The notes under the pieces: model-generated
The model's database searches: none
Seen by the model: the letters and a program-made list of their open reading frames with translations, nothing else
What the model was told of the DNA's origin: nothing
Shown here: positions 1 through 9,248 of the stretch, in pieces
Numbering within the stretch: the stretch's first letter is position 1
How the letters are laid out: the number at the start of each line of letters is the position of its first letter
Position numbers and translations under genes: made by a program
Origin: Cylindrospermum stagnale PCC 7417
Lineage (GTDB): Bacteria; Cyanobacteriota; Cyanobacteriia; Cyanobacteriales; Nostocaceae
Reading direction: 5' to 3'
Length of the DNA stretch: 64,000 nt
NCBI RefSeq assembly: GCF_000317535.1
Contig: NC_019757.1
Coordinates: 4,429,501 to 4,493,500 of the forward strand

Positions 1-822
1 ACGGGGATAACGCGACCCCTCTATCTCCAATTCTTCTGATAACGCTTGTGAGGTGAGCAAAATTTGACTTTGACATTCTCCCCCAGCTAGCAGTTGTTGA
101 AAGAATTCCACCCACAGGTTATCTACAAAGGCATTCCATCCAATCTCATCATCACCCTGCAAAAGCATCTCCACCGAATCAATCTGCACCAGAAATTTAT
201 TATTTCTCAGAGTTTGCAGCAGGTGTTTAAGTGCGTTTTGTGGGTCTTTCTGGTCTTCTAATGTCACCGTTTCACCCAACTTCGGTAACAGAGAAAGCGC
301 CCCACTAATGAAATCTGTTCCCTGTCCCCTATCATCAAAGTTGAGACGATGGAACTGTAAACCATTGCGGTGAATTTCTACCACTAACCGCTCTGCGAGT
401 GCTGTTTTACCGATGCCTGTGATGCCCGTCAGCGCTAATATTCGGCATTTTTCCTCAAGTTTTTCGGTAAGTTCTGTAATCAGTGCGTCACGACCTACCC
501 AGGTTTTTGAATTATAAGCAGAAAGCGATAAAGTGTTAGATGTTGCTGGAACAGGGAGAGGATTTTTTGAGCTAGCGACAACTTCCTGATTTAACTTTTG
601 TTCAATTTCATCTAGTTCTACTTCTAACTGTTTTTGTTGCGCTTCCTCTCCCTGAAGTTGCTGTTTCAACTGAAACTTTACCGTCGTCCCTGCCTCAATT
701 GCCAAATCTAGCCGGATGTCTTTTATCTTCTGACTACGAAGCTCCCACTCCTTCAAAAGTGTGTTTTGTCGATCCTCCAATTGTCGTCGCTGACTGGGCG
801 TTAAGGATTTTGGGTTATTCAT
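1..822 (-). CDS. STAND-type P-loop NTPase, N-terminal part (runs off the window)
   Basis: The reverse strand is open from an ATG at 822 to the window edge, giving the first 274 residues. Residues 1 to about 85 are charged and helical (start MNNPKSLTPSQRRQLEDRQ) and look like the coiled-coil effector-associated region found on many cyanobacterial NACHT/NB-ARC proteins. A linker follows, then a Walker A motif GITGIGKT at about residue 133, and a possible Walker B (FLVQIDSVE) near residue 210. The repeat domain expected at the C-terminus lies outside the window. Such proteins are regulatory or defence switches that oligomerise on ligand binding; the ligand here cannot be told. The fold call is firm, the function is inference. 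Confidence 0.75.
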   Translation of the reverse strand, partial: MNNPKSLTPSQRRQLEDRQNTLLKEWELRSQKIKDIRLDLAIEAGTTVKFQLKQQLQGEEAQQKQLEVELDEIEQKLNQEVVASSKNPLPVPATSNTLSLSAYNSKTWVGRDALITELTEKLEEKCRILALTGITGIGKTALAERLVVEIHRNGLQFHRLNFDDRGQGTDFISGALSLLPKLGETVTLEDQKDPQNALKHLLQTLRNNKFLVQIDSVEMLLQGDDEIGWNAFVDNLWVEFFQQLLAGGECQSQILLTSQALSEELEIEGSRYPR

Positions 823-915
823 TATTTTGAAGGATCAAGCGACAAAATCTGTACCTGAAGGCGGATTGAGAGTTAGTTACTAAACCTTTATAGTTTAAAA
901 CTAAAAGGGTGTTTT

Positions 916-2487
916 ATGCGAGCTTTGTTACTTTGGCCGATAATGCCCAATTCCTTTTGGTCTTACCAAGAAACTCTTGATTTAGCTGGGTTGCGTTCTA
1001 CAAATCCGCCATTGGGTTTAATCACGGTGGCAGCGATGTTGCCGAGTGATTGGGAGATCAGATTTAGCGATCGCAATGTCCGACTAGAGACAGATGCAGA
1101 TTGGGCATGGTGCGACTTGGTAATCATCTCTGCAATGATTATTCAGCAGCAAGATTTAGGGGAATTAATTAAAAAAGCAGTTGCATTGGGTAAAAAAGTG
1201 GCAGTGGGTGGCCCTTTCCCCACATCAGTACCAGAATTTGCTTTGGAAGCTGGCGCTGATTACTTAATTTTAGATGAAGGGGAATGCACCGTCCCCATGT
1301 TCTTAGAAGCTGTGGAACGGGGAGAAGAAAAAGGTGTTTTCCGTTCTTCAGAAAAACCGGATGTTACCCAAACTCCTATTCCCCGGTTTGATTTGTTGGA
1401 CTTAAATGCCTACTATGCAATCACGGTGCAGTTTTCTAGGGGATGTCCTTTTCAGTGCGAGTTTTGCGATATTATCAACTTGTTTGGTCGCAAGCCGCGC
1501 ACTAAAACCCCTGAGCAGATGTTAGCTGAATTAGAAGCTCTCTATCAAATGGGTTGGAATCGTTACATATTTTTGGTTGATGATAATTTTATTGGCAATA
1601 AACGCAATGCTAAGGTATTTTTACGCGCTTTAATTCCCTGGATGGCAGAACGCAAATATCCATTTAATTTCATTACGGAAGCGTCTCTAAATCTAGCAGA
1701 AGATGACGAACTGATAGATTTGATGGTAAAAGCAGGGATCACAATTGTGTTTATGGGGATTGAAACCCCAGATGTTGAGAGCTTGGTGGGGATTAATAAA
1801 GAACAGAATACACGTCAGTCTTTGCAGGAATCATGTGATAAGATTACCCGCGCCGGTTTGCAAATTATGTCTGGCTTTATTATAGGTTTTGATAATGAAC
1901 GTGCTGGTGCAGGTACACGCATTCAGGAGTTTGTTGAAGAAACTGGTATTCCTCAAGCGCATCTCAGTTTGCTGGGTGCATTACCTAATACTGCCATGTG
2001 GACTCGTCTGCAAAAAGAAGGACGGTTACTTGAGGGGTTTACTAAATACTTTACTTCTCAAAAATCTTTGATGAATTTTGTTCCCACACGTCCAATGGCA
2101 GAAGTTGTTAACGAGTTTATCACTACTTTCTGGAATTTATACGAACCCCTACCTTATCTTAAACGCACATTTCGCCATTTTATCATGATGGAAGGTTGGC
2201 GTCCCCAGAACAAACGCCAGTTTACTTGGCAGGAGGTACGTTTTTTCTTTGCTATCTGCTGGCGTCAGGGTGTGGTGCGTTCTACTCGGTGGCGGTTTTG
2301 GTGGCAGTTATTGGCGATCGCATTCCAGAAACCACATCTATTCTACGACTATTTGATTGCTTTGGGTGTGGGTGAACACTTTTTCAATTTTCGCCATGAG
2401 GTGAAAGCGCAACTAGAAGCACAACTAGAAGAATTGCAGCAACAACCGATCTTAGAAGCAAGTTATCAGTTAGAAACTGTGAGTTGA
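916..2487 (+). CDS. B12-binding domain radical SAM protein with DUF4070
   Basis: The 523-residue protein has an N-terminal cobalamin-binding-like Rossmann region (residues 1-140, with KKVAVGGPFPTS and GADYLILDEGE). A radical SAM core follows, with the 4Fe-4S cysteine motif CPFQCEFC (Cys177, 181, 184). The C-terminal third resembles DUF4070, which accompanies this class. Enzymes of this type cleave S-adenosylmethionine to a 5'-deoxyadenosyl radical and often methylate or rearrange lipids or natural products; HpnJ-like hopanoid enzymes belong to the wider family. The substrate cannot be read from sequence. The gene stands alone, divergent from the STAND gene. The ATG at 916 directly precedes the conserved MRALLLWP start. 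Confidence 0.85.
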   Translation: MRALLLWPIMPNSFWSYQETLDLAGLRSTNPPLGLITVAAMLPSDWEIRFSDRNVRLETDADWAWCDLVIISAMIIQQQDLGELIKKAVALGKKVAVGGPFPTSVPEFALEAGADYLILDEGECTVPMFLEAVERGEEKGVFRSSEKPDVTQTPIPRFDLLDLNAYYAITVQFSRGCPFQCEFCDIINLFGRKPRTKTPEQMLAELEALYQMGWNRYIFLVDDNFIGNKRNAKVFLRALIPWMAERKYPFNFITEASLNLAEDDELIDLMVKAGITIVFMGIETPDVESLVGINKEQNTRQSLQESCDKITRAGLQIMSGFIIGFDNERAGAGTRIQEFVEETGIPQAHLSLLGALPNTAMWTRLQKEGRLLEGFTKYFTSQKSLMNFVPTRPMAEVVNEFITTFWNLYEPLPYLKRTFRHFIMMEGWRPQNKRQFTWQEVRFFFAICWRQGVVRSTRWRFWWQLLAIAFQKPHLFYDYLIALGVGEHFFNFRHEVKAQLEAQLEELQQQPILEASYQLETVS

Positions 2488-2553
2488 TTTTAGAACTGTG
2501 ACACCTATTCTAAAATTGTGAATAGGTGTCTTGCAAGGAAAAGAAATTTGGTT

Positions 2554-2781
2554 ATGCTGCCAATTACAATTGATGTAAATCAATCACAGATAAGCGTCAA
2601 AGAGTTATTATCTCTAGTGCTTGAAGGTAAAGAAATTATTCTGACTGAGGATAGTATTCCCCAGGCTCGTTTGGTAGCAATGTCAAAAGAACAGCTTCCC
2701 CTTTCTACTTCCCGTACCCCAGGCTTACATTCTGGAGCAATTTGGACAAGCGATGATTTTGAGCAGCCATTATTCAACTAA
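2554..2781 (+). CDS. Phd/YefM-like type II antitoxin, orphan
   Basis: About 75 residues starting MLPITIDVNQSQISVKELL, a layout typical of small cyanobacterial antitoxins: an N-terminal DNA-binding segment, then a toxin-wrapping tail with GLHSGAIWTSDDFEQPL. Family members often continue to a DEFW-type ending; this one stops just after PLFN. No PIN-domain toxin follows; instead an antitoxin remnant lies convergently and overlaps its last bases. I chose the ATG at 2554 because the upstream codons do not resemble the family. It is either an orphan antitoxin or what remains of a broken toxin-antitoxin pair. Confidence 0.6.
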   Translation: MLPITIDVNQSQISVKELLSLVLEGKEIILTEDSIPQARLVAMSKEQLPLSTSRTPGLHSGAIWTSDDFEQPLFN

Positions 2782-2967
2782 GTAAGTAGGCGGAATTCGG
2801 AAAAAATTAGCTAAGTTTTGAATTTGATTTTCTGTTAATTTGCAGTTACCATTCAAAATATCTAAAACTGTTGACTCGCTTTCGCAAATAGAGACTAAAT
2901 CTTTGGGTTGAAGATTAGATTCCTCTAGTAATGCTTTGAGGAGTGCAACACCCTTGAGGATAGGCAT
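2770..2967 (-). pseudogene. HigA-like helix-turn-helix antitoxin, C-terminal remnant
   Basis: The 65 residues match the C-terminal half of HigA-type antitoxins: an LLKALLEESNLQPKDLV helix, then a turn, then ILNGNCKLTENQIQNLANFF and the family's usual short ending. The N-terminal half that wraps the toxin is missing, because the frame reaches a TAG stop eight codons upstream of the ATG. No HigB toxin gene is adjacent. It overlaps the 3' end of the antitoxin gene at 2554-2781 by 12 bases. It could still encode a small DNA-binding protein, but a remnant is the simpler reading. Confidence 0.5.
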
Positions 2968-2982
2968 TATTTCGGCGTAAAA

Positions 2983-3090
2983 AAATATAAGATAGACCTA
3001 ACCCCCAACCCCTTCCCTGCAAGGGAAGGGGAGTAAGATTAAAGCCTCACCCAAGAGCAGGGGAGAGGTTTGGAGAGAGGTCTTATATTT
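2983..3090. repeat. Dispersed palindromic repeat, MITE-like, with nested hairpin
   Basis: A 108-base element bounded by a perfect 10-base inverted repeat (aaatataaga at 2983-2992 and tcttatattt at 3081-3090). Inside is a strong hairpin, ccccttccct / agggaagggg, at 3009-3018 and 3022-3031 with a three-base loop. The purine- and pyrimidine-rich blocks resemble a small mobile repeat family common in Nostoc-like genomes. It lies between the HigA remnant and the DUF429 gene. Confidence 0.65.
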
Positions 3091-3236
3091 AATTCAGCCC
3101 ATCTACTTAATACGCATCAGGTAATTTTGATAAATGATATATAAGTAGATGATTTAGATGAGTAATAGCTTCTTTATTAGTTTATCTCATAACTGCTCAA
3201 AGATGCGATAATAGTCGCATATTTAGGCTAACAAGC

Positions 3237-4001
3237 ATGAAATTTCTCGGTGTTGATTTTGGCTGGAAATCGCAACCAAGCGGACTATGTTGCTTAGAAT
3301 TAATAGACGGAAAACTGCAACTACTGGATTTGGATCGCTTAGAACTCATTGCAGATATCCTCACCTGGATTGATAAAACCGTCCAACCAGACGAACCAGC
3401 CATCATCGCCGTAGATGCACCCACCCTCATCCCCAACGCCACCGGGAGTCGCTTACCCGATAAACTCAGCCACAAATACTTTGGTAAATATCATGCTGGA
3501 TGCTACCCAGCCAACCAAAACTTACCCTTTAGCGATCGCACAATCAACTTTGGCTTAAAATTAGAATCACGCGGATTTGCCCACGCCCCAACCATCGAAC
3601 CGCAAAAACCCGGCAGATATCAAATAGAAGTCTTTCCCCACCCAGCAATCGTTAACCTATTCAACCTTCAACGCATCCTCAAATACAAAAAAGGACGCCT
3701 CAACGAGCGCCGCTTAGAACTAATCAAACTCCAAAATTATATCCTCGATATCCTCCCTACTCTTGAACCTTCTTGGCGTCCTTGGCGTCTTGGCGGTTCG
3801 TTTTTTCATGAAATCCCCACCACAGGCGCAGCACTCAAAGCAGTAGAAGATCAACTAGATAGCCTAATTTGCGCTTACGTTGCAGCACACTGGTGGTTTT
3901 GGGGAGAACAACGTAACCTAGTATTAGGCGATCGCACCACAGGCTACATTGTCATCCCCAAATCAGCTTACTCAGCCCAAGCAATCAACCTAGGTTCATA
4001 A
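3237..4001 (+). CDS. DUF429 family protein
   Basis: The 254-residue protein starts MKFLGVDFGWKSQPSG, the first acidic motif of DUF429, which has an RNase H/actin-like fold. IIAVDAPTLIPN is the second motif and TTGAALKAVEDQLDSLICAYVA holds the third acidic cluster. The family's biochemical role is not established; a nuclease- or ATPase-like fold is the usual suggestion. Residues around 178-190 (LEPSWRPWRLGGSF) are encoded by a dispersed intergenic repeat lodged in frame, so this segment is probably not ancestral. The last 34 bases overlap the convergent glgP gene. Confidence 0.75.
   Translation: MKFLGVDFGWKSQPSGLCCLELIDGKLQLLDLDRLELIADILTWIDKTVQPDEPAIIAVDAPTLIPNATGSRLPDKLSHKYFGKYHAGCYPANQNLPFSDRTINFGLKLESRGFAHAPTIEPQKPGRYQIEVFPHPAIVNLFNLQRILKYKKGRLNERRLELIKLQNYILDILPTLEPSWRPWRLGGSFFHEIPTTGAALKAVEDQLDSLICAYVAAHWWFWGEQRNLVLGDRTTGYIVIPKSAYSAQAINLGS
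3771..3804 (+). repeat. Dispersed 'tcttggcg' repeat inside the DUF429 coding sequence
   Basis: Three imperfect copies of a cttggcgtc-type unit run through 3771-3800 and end in ggttcgtttt. The 17-base stretch tcttggcggttcgtttt (3788-3804) recurs exactly at 17744-17760, next to the stop codon of the SagB-like gene. This repeat type is normally intergenic in these genomes; here it is translated without breaking the frame. Confidence 0.6.
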
Positions 4002-6532
4002 GAACTAGACAAGTATGGATGTTTTGGTAACACGCGCAAAGACAAACCTTGTAAACCAGAACTGGTATAGGTGATATTCGCCGTGTAAATACTCAATCCT
4101 TGTGCATCATTTCCTTGATAATCCATCACCACCGGCTTGGCATTGACAATTTCACCATGAGCATCAATTGCACCCTGGTATAGCTCCACCTGCACATCAT
4201 CATTAGTCAAAACCGACAAATCAACCTTGGCTTTGACAGACACAGTTTGGTTAACCTCAATATCTGAAGCCGCCGATACGTCAATATCTTTAACTTTGAT
4301 GTTAAACCAGTGATCAGCTAATTTTGACTTCCAAGCCGCCAATTCCTTAGCTGGGGCGTAATTTTCGGTAATGAGGGTATGGTAGCGATCGCTAGCGGGG
4401 AAGTAAGCCCGTTCAGCATATTCACGCACCATCCGCGCTGTATTAAAAAACGGACAATTTAAGCGGATAGCATTCTTCATTTTAGCCACCCAAGGACGAG
4501 GCAAGCCATCACCATCCCGATGGTCATAAAATAGCGGTGCAACTTCCTTCTCCAGCAAATCATAGAAAGCGTTGGCTTCCACTTCATCCTGGTAATTAGG
4601 ATCTTCGTAATTCTCACCATGTCCAATCGGCCAACCGGTGCGGACATAATCAGCCTCATCCCACCAGCCATCTAGGACGCTTAAATTCGGCAATCCATTC
4701 ATCGCTGCCTTCATGCCACTGGTACCAGAAGCTTCCCGTGGACGACGTGGTGTATTTAACCAGATATCGCAACCAGCCACCAACAACCGAGCGATGTGAA
4801 TATCGTAATTAGGCACAAACACCACTTGTTTTTCTAAGTGTTGTTCGCGGATAAAGTGATTGATATCGCGGATCAGTTCTTTACCGGGAATATCTTTCGG
4901 GTGTGCCTTCCCAGCGATGACAAATTGGACTTTGCGGTCTTTATTCCCCAGCAAAATCTGCTTGATCCGGTCTAAATCGCGCATCCATAGGGTAGCGCGT
5001 TTGTAGGTAGCAAAACGACGAGCAAAGCCCACAGTTAACACGTTAGGATCGAGAACTTCTTGAGCTTGAGCAATTTCTGAGGCAGAAGCGCCGCGATCGC
5101 GCAAATGTTTAACTAAATGCTCCCGCACATACAAAATCATGTCTAAGCGGCAGCGTTCATGATTGCGCCATAACTCCTCATCAGGTATGGCGTCCATCCG
5201 TTCCCACAACTGACTATCTGGTGGTGCCGATGACCAATTTGGACCTAAATAGCGATCGTACAACTCCTGAGTCGCTTTAGCAACGCAACTCCGAGCATGT
5301 ACACCATTAGTAATAGCAGCGATCGGCACTTCCTCTACAGGCACCTTCTTCCACAAACCCTGAAACATCTGCCGTGACACCACACCATGCAGTTGCGCCA
5401 CACCATTAGAAAATGTCGCCATCTTCAGCGCTAACACCGCCATACTGAAAGGCGCAGATAAATCCCCAGTATTTTCTCGTCCCAAACCTAAAAACTGCTC
5501 TTTAGGCAAACCAAAGATATCTGCATAGTATCCTAGGTAGTACAAAATCTTGTCAGGAGAGAACAAATCAATACCCGCTGGAACTGGTGTGTGGGTGGTA
5601 AAGATATTACTAGAAGACACAACCTGTCTAGCTTGGGCATAACTCAAACCATCTTGCTGAATCAAAGTGCGGATGCGCTCTAGAGCCGAGAACGCCGCGT
5701 GACCTTCATTCATATGATAAGCGGTGACATCATAACCCAACGCTTTGAGCATCTGTACACCACCAATACCCAGCATAATTTCTTGGTGGATACGCATATC
5801 GATATCCCCACCATACAGCTGGTCTGTAATGTCGTGGTCATAAGCGTTGTTGGGTTCAATGTTGGTATCCAACAAATACAGAGGCACCGTTCCCACCTGT
5901 ACGCGCCAAACTCTAGCGTATACCTTGCGTCCTGGATAATTTACCGCAATCCGCAATTCAGAACCATCAGCATTGCGCTCTAGGTGCAAAGGCATATTGT
6001 AGAAATCGTTCATCAGGTAGCGCTCTTGCTGCCACCCATCAGCATTCAGATACTGAGCAAAGTAGCCTTGCTGGTACAGTAAGCCAACACCAACCAACGG
6101 TAGTCCCAAGTCACTAGCAGATTTGAGGTGATCCCCCGCCAGAACACCCAAACCACCAGAATACACAGGTAAACAATCTACAAGACCAAATTCAGCCGAA
6201 AAATAGGCGTAGCATTCTTTTGCATCTTGGCCGCGTTGTTTCTGATACCAGGTGCGTTCTTGAAGATAATCCTCTAACTGACGGTTAGCGCGATCCATTT
6301 GCGCCAGGAAGCCTTCATCTTCCACAACCTCCAAAAGCCGTCCTTGGCTGATAGTACCGAGCATCAACACCGGGTTATGATGGCTAGACTCCCACAGGTC
6401 TGGGTCTAAGCGGCGAAATACATCTTTAGTCTCAACATTCCAATCCCAGTGTAGATTGTATGCTAATCGCCGCAGGGGTTCTAGTCGCGACGGTAGTGAA
6501 GGAGAGACATTGAATGTGCGAATTGGTTGCAT
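3968..6532 (-). CDS. glgP: Alpha-glucan (glycogen) phosphorylase
   Basis: About 854 residues. It catalyses phosphorolysis of alpha-1,4-glucan to glucose 1-phosphate, mobilising glycogen in the cytoplasm. The N-terminus has the DUF3417 region (LRRLAYNLHWDWN), then the catalytic domain with HMNEGHAAF, FTTHTPVPAG and the pyridoxal-phosphate lysine region GTSGMKAAMNG, followed by LSVLDGWWDE. Length and the DUF3417 domain place it in the short (Thermotoga/archaeal-type) GlgP group, not the E. coli type. I prefer the ATG at 6532 (MQPIRTFNV); an in-frame start 18 bases upstream is possible. It is monocistronic and convergent with the DUF429 gene, overlapping it by 34 bases. Confidence 0.93.
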   Translation of the reverse strand: MQPIRTFNVSPSLPSRLEPLRRLAYNLHWDWNVETKDVFRRLDPDLWESSHHNPVLMLGTISQGRLLEVVEDEGFLAQMDRANRQLEDYLQERTWYQKQRGQDAKECYAYFSAEFGLVDCLPVYSGGLGVLAGDHLKSASDLGLPLVGVGLLYQQGYFAQYLNADGWQQERYLMNDFYNMPLHLERNADGSELRIAVNYPGRKVYARVWRVQVGTVPLYLLDTNIEPNNAYDHDITDQLYGGDIDMRIHQEIMLGIGGVQMLKALGYDVTAYHMNEGHAAFSALERIRTLIQQDGLSYAQARQVVSSSNIFTTHTPVPAGIDLFSPDKILYYLGYYADIFGLPKEQFLGLGRENTGDLSAPFSMAVLALKMATFSNGVAQLHGVVSRQMFQGLWKKVPVEEVPIAAITNGVHARSCVAKATQELYDRYLGPNWSSAPPDSQLWERMDAIPDEELWRNHERCRLDMILYVREHLVKHLRDRGASASEIAQAQEVLDPNVLTVGFARRFATYKRATLWMRDLDRIKQILLGNKDRKVQFVIAGKAHPKDIPGKELIRDINHFIREQHLEKQVVFVPNYDIHIARLLVAGCDIWLNTPRRPREASGTSGMKAAMNGLPNLSVLDGWWDEADYVRTGWPIGHGENYEDPNYQDEVEANAFYDLLEKEVAPLFYDHRDGDGLPRPWVAKMKNAIRLNCPFFNTARMVREYAERAYFPASDRYHTLITENYAPAKELAAWKSKLADHWFNIKVKDIDVSAASDIEVNQTVSVKAKVDLSVLTNDDVQVELYQGAIDAHGEIVNAKPVVMDYQGNDAQGLSIYTANITYTSSGLQGLSLRVLPKHPYLSSSYEPRLIAWAE

Positions 6533-7153
6533 AGGTTGGCAAAACTCCAAGTTTAGTTATTTATAGTTATTGTTTACTGTCTGTACCCAAAGTTGCCAAT
6601 TTTCTATACTCTGTTTGTGAAAATGCGATGACTTTGTTGAGCATTGAGAATCATTCTTCCTGTCGATGCTAAAGTTTACACCAATGGACTTTATCAGTCT
6701 ATGGTTTCCCTGAAACATTTGCTGAGGCTACTGAAATTTAATTATTTGCTGTCACTCAATACTTAAATTAAACTAAAGATAGTATTTTTATTGATAAATA
6801 TTTATATTTAATATTTATTTTAGATTTATGTTACCAACTGCTGTGGTGACATAATCTTCGAGAGAGGTAGAAGAATTCCAGCGCCAAGGCTAAAGGTGAG
6901 AATTAGCGATCGCTACTCCAGGTAAAAGTTTATTTTCTTAATTATTTCTTTATAAAAATAGGTTGACATAAAGGCTGTATGAGAGAAAAAAACTGGTGTA
7001 ATTTCTCAAAAATGTGAGCGAAGCCGGTAAAATTAGTTTTACCCAGCAGAAAATTAGGAAAATTTTCCAGATCACAGCCAGAACCTTCCCAAGAATATCA
7101 CTTGGTGCAAAAAATTAATCTTGTGTCAGTAAATTACTTAACTGGGTAATATT
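6533..7153. other. Intergenic, AT-rich, glgP upstream region
   Basis: About 620 bases between glgP and a small conserved gene that is transcribed in the same direction. They contain one HIP1 site (gcgatcgc, near 6907) and an AT-rich tract at 6770-6830. I found no coding potential and no RNA gene. Promoter elements for glgP must lie here, but none can be assigned with confidence. Confidence 0.5.
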
Positions 7154-7477
7154 TTATGCACCTAAAGAAGGTTGATCCTGTTTATTCTGGGGCATAGTTA
7201 GAGCAACTGCTGCGGCATAAGCCATCTCTGCTGCTATTTGGTAAGCAAGCTTGATATTTGATGAAGCGTCCTTGCCTTTAGTCGAGAGGGAAGCTTTTTG
7301 ACTGCATGACTCTTGCTTGACTTCACCCGCAACCACAGCCCGCTGCAAGATAATGAAGGCATCCAGGTCTTCCGAGTCATAGTTAGTCCGCAGAAGCGAT
7401 CGGATCTGCTTTTGATCTGTAGCACTCAAATAGCCCGATGTTAAAGCTTGTTGCACGATTTCCTTAATTAGCATCAT
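7154..7477 (-). CDS. Conserved small cyanobacterial protein, unknown function
   Basis: 107 residues, mostly helical. The N-terminal part (IKEIVQQALTSGYLSATDQKQ to YDSEDLDAFIILQRAV) resembles a small protein often found in heterocystous cyanobacteria; the C-terminal part has an alanine-rich helix (AAEMAYAAAVAL). I recognise no catalytic motif and no membrane segment. Translation could begin at the first or second methionine. It is flanked by long non-coding stretches on both sides, so genome context gives no clue. Confidence 0.6.
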   Translation of the reverse strand: MMLIKEIVQQALTSGYLSATDQKQIRSLLRTNYDSEDLDAFIILQRAVVAGEVKQESCSQKASLSTKGKDASSNIKLAYQIAAEMAYAAAVALTMPQNKQDQPSLGA

Positions 7478-9248
7478 AACGCGAACCGAGTGTGTGAGTT
7501 AAAAGCGAGATCTTACTTTTACGCTGTGGAGTTTTCCAGCAAAGTAAAGAAAGTATGTCTGGATTTTCTCTAGAATTTATAATGGGTCATGCCAGGCACG
7601 CATCACCCTCTTGGATCATCCGATCGGGTGATTTACTTTTTTTGCGATCATAGGTATGCGATTATAGGTAATGGAGGAAATCTCCTTTTACCCGTTTGGC
7701 TGTTGTGGGTAATCGGTGTAAAAAATATCGCCAAACGTATTCTGGTTTGAACGCAGGTTTGTCACAAAAAAGCTTTTTCTACTCCGCTGCGAACTTCTGT
7801 CTAGCCTCCAAACGTCTACACCTACAGCATTATTAAATAATAATTTTTGCTGATTACGCATCCATCAAAGGTTTACTCAGGTGGCTGAATTAGTTCCGGG
7901 AATTTTTAGATTCTGGTAAGAATCCTGGATTCAAAATACCTACAATTTACGCAAAATGACGTGAACCCCTTGATTTAGCATAGGGAAATTCAAGAATTGA
8001 CCCTACATTTGCTACTTGATGCGTAAGTCCTAAAGCATTAACTAACTTACGTACTTAATTATTTGCTAGTAAATTTTATATCTGCTAATCACATCAAGTT
8101 ACAGAAAAATAGGGGATATCGTCCATTATTCCCTGACTCGTGGACTGGGTTGAAAAACTTAGACCTGCGTGGCGGCTTGCTTCAGGATACTCAGCATTAA
8201 GTTATTTTTCACATCTATTCAACATCACCTACAAGTTGAGTAATTTTGGAGTAGGAATGGAGTAGCTAATTTCCTGTTTGATCAGATTTTTGTTGTATAT
8301 ATAAAAATATTTTATTTTGCTGACTATGCCAGTTTTATAACTGGCCGAGTCTTAAATTTGTCTAGATCAATAATATTCAAATAAACTTACTGCTTAAGTA
8401 GGCTCCATCAAAAGCAAAATATGCTATGGTTAAAAACATCTATTAGTAAAAGCCAATCATGTTATTAAAAGCGTGATTTGGTTAGTCTGTAATCCATTTG
8501 TGTGCAACATGTTTAGAGCAGTATACCCTAAAAATACGTTGCAAGAAAGCCGTCATAGCAGTCGGGGAAGCGCTTACTTGTTTGCACCGATGGTCAACTT
8601 TAATGTTATGGCAGAAGTGGGAGACACTCCACCCTAACTTAGCCTTACCTGGGAAAAATACCCAAAAAATTAAACAACAATTAAATTATGATGCTAGGCG
8701 AAAATTTTATTGTGTCCTAGAGGCTACCTGAGCAGATGTAATTTAATTGTGTTGAATTATCGCTTGTCGATCTCAGTTGTGGCAACAGATATAAAACGCC
8801 TTATGGGAAGTGAACCAAAGGCAAACAACTGTATCGGCATTTGCATAATAAGATTTTCAAATTTTCCGGACAACCGCAAAACTAGACCGTCTCAACTACC
8901 CCATCTCATAGTCTGATATTTGATCCAGCCATGCAGAGAAAATTGGCTGATTAATTCAATCTAGTTTACTAGAAATATACTTTCTAGTAAATAAAGGTAA
9001 TTAATTATGCATAACTTTTGGGTGATTTCACAACATCTAAGTTGGATAATTTACTTGTAGTCTTAGTATGGATTTGGGTTTTAATCGTTGAGTCAACTAT
9101 CTAAAAATACTGGTAAATTTGTGTAGCAATTCTCAGCTTTCTTCACGGCTGGGAAAGCTCGGGATAGGTGGCAATACCAAGAGATAGGATACAGAGCTAA
9201 CAAATTTCCAATACTGTCAACAACAATTTATTTGAGATATCTGTGGCT
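7478..9248. other. Long gene-poor stretch (about 1.77 kb)
   Basis: No ORF here resembles a known family; the two longest (77 and 68 codons, 8498-8916) lack plausible starts and composition. A hairpin at 7602-7632 (atcaccc / gggtgat) is followed by a T-rich run, so it could end a small plus-strand transcript. A single TIR-like sequence, tgcgtaagtccta, sits at 8020-8032 and matches the ends of the 120-base elements elsewhere in this window. The rest looks like decayed or regulatory DNA. Confidence 0.45.

Noticed and set aside
7602-7632. Hairpin followed by T-run as a terminator of a known gene
   Set aside because: No plus-strand gene lies upstream and the nearest gene is on the other strand, so there is nothing for it to terminate; kept only as a structure.
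8498-8916. Two plus-strand ORFs of 77 and 68 codons
   Set aside because: No family resemblance, atypical composition and no ribosome-binding site; they overlap each other in different frames.
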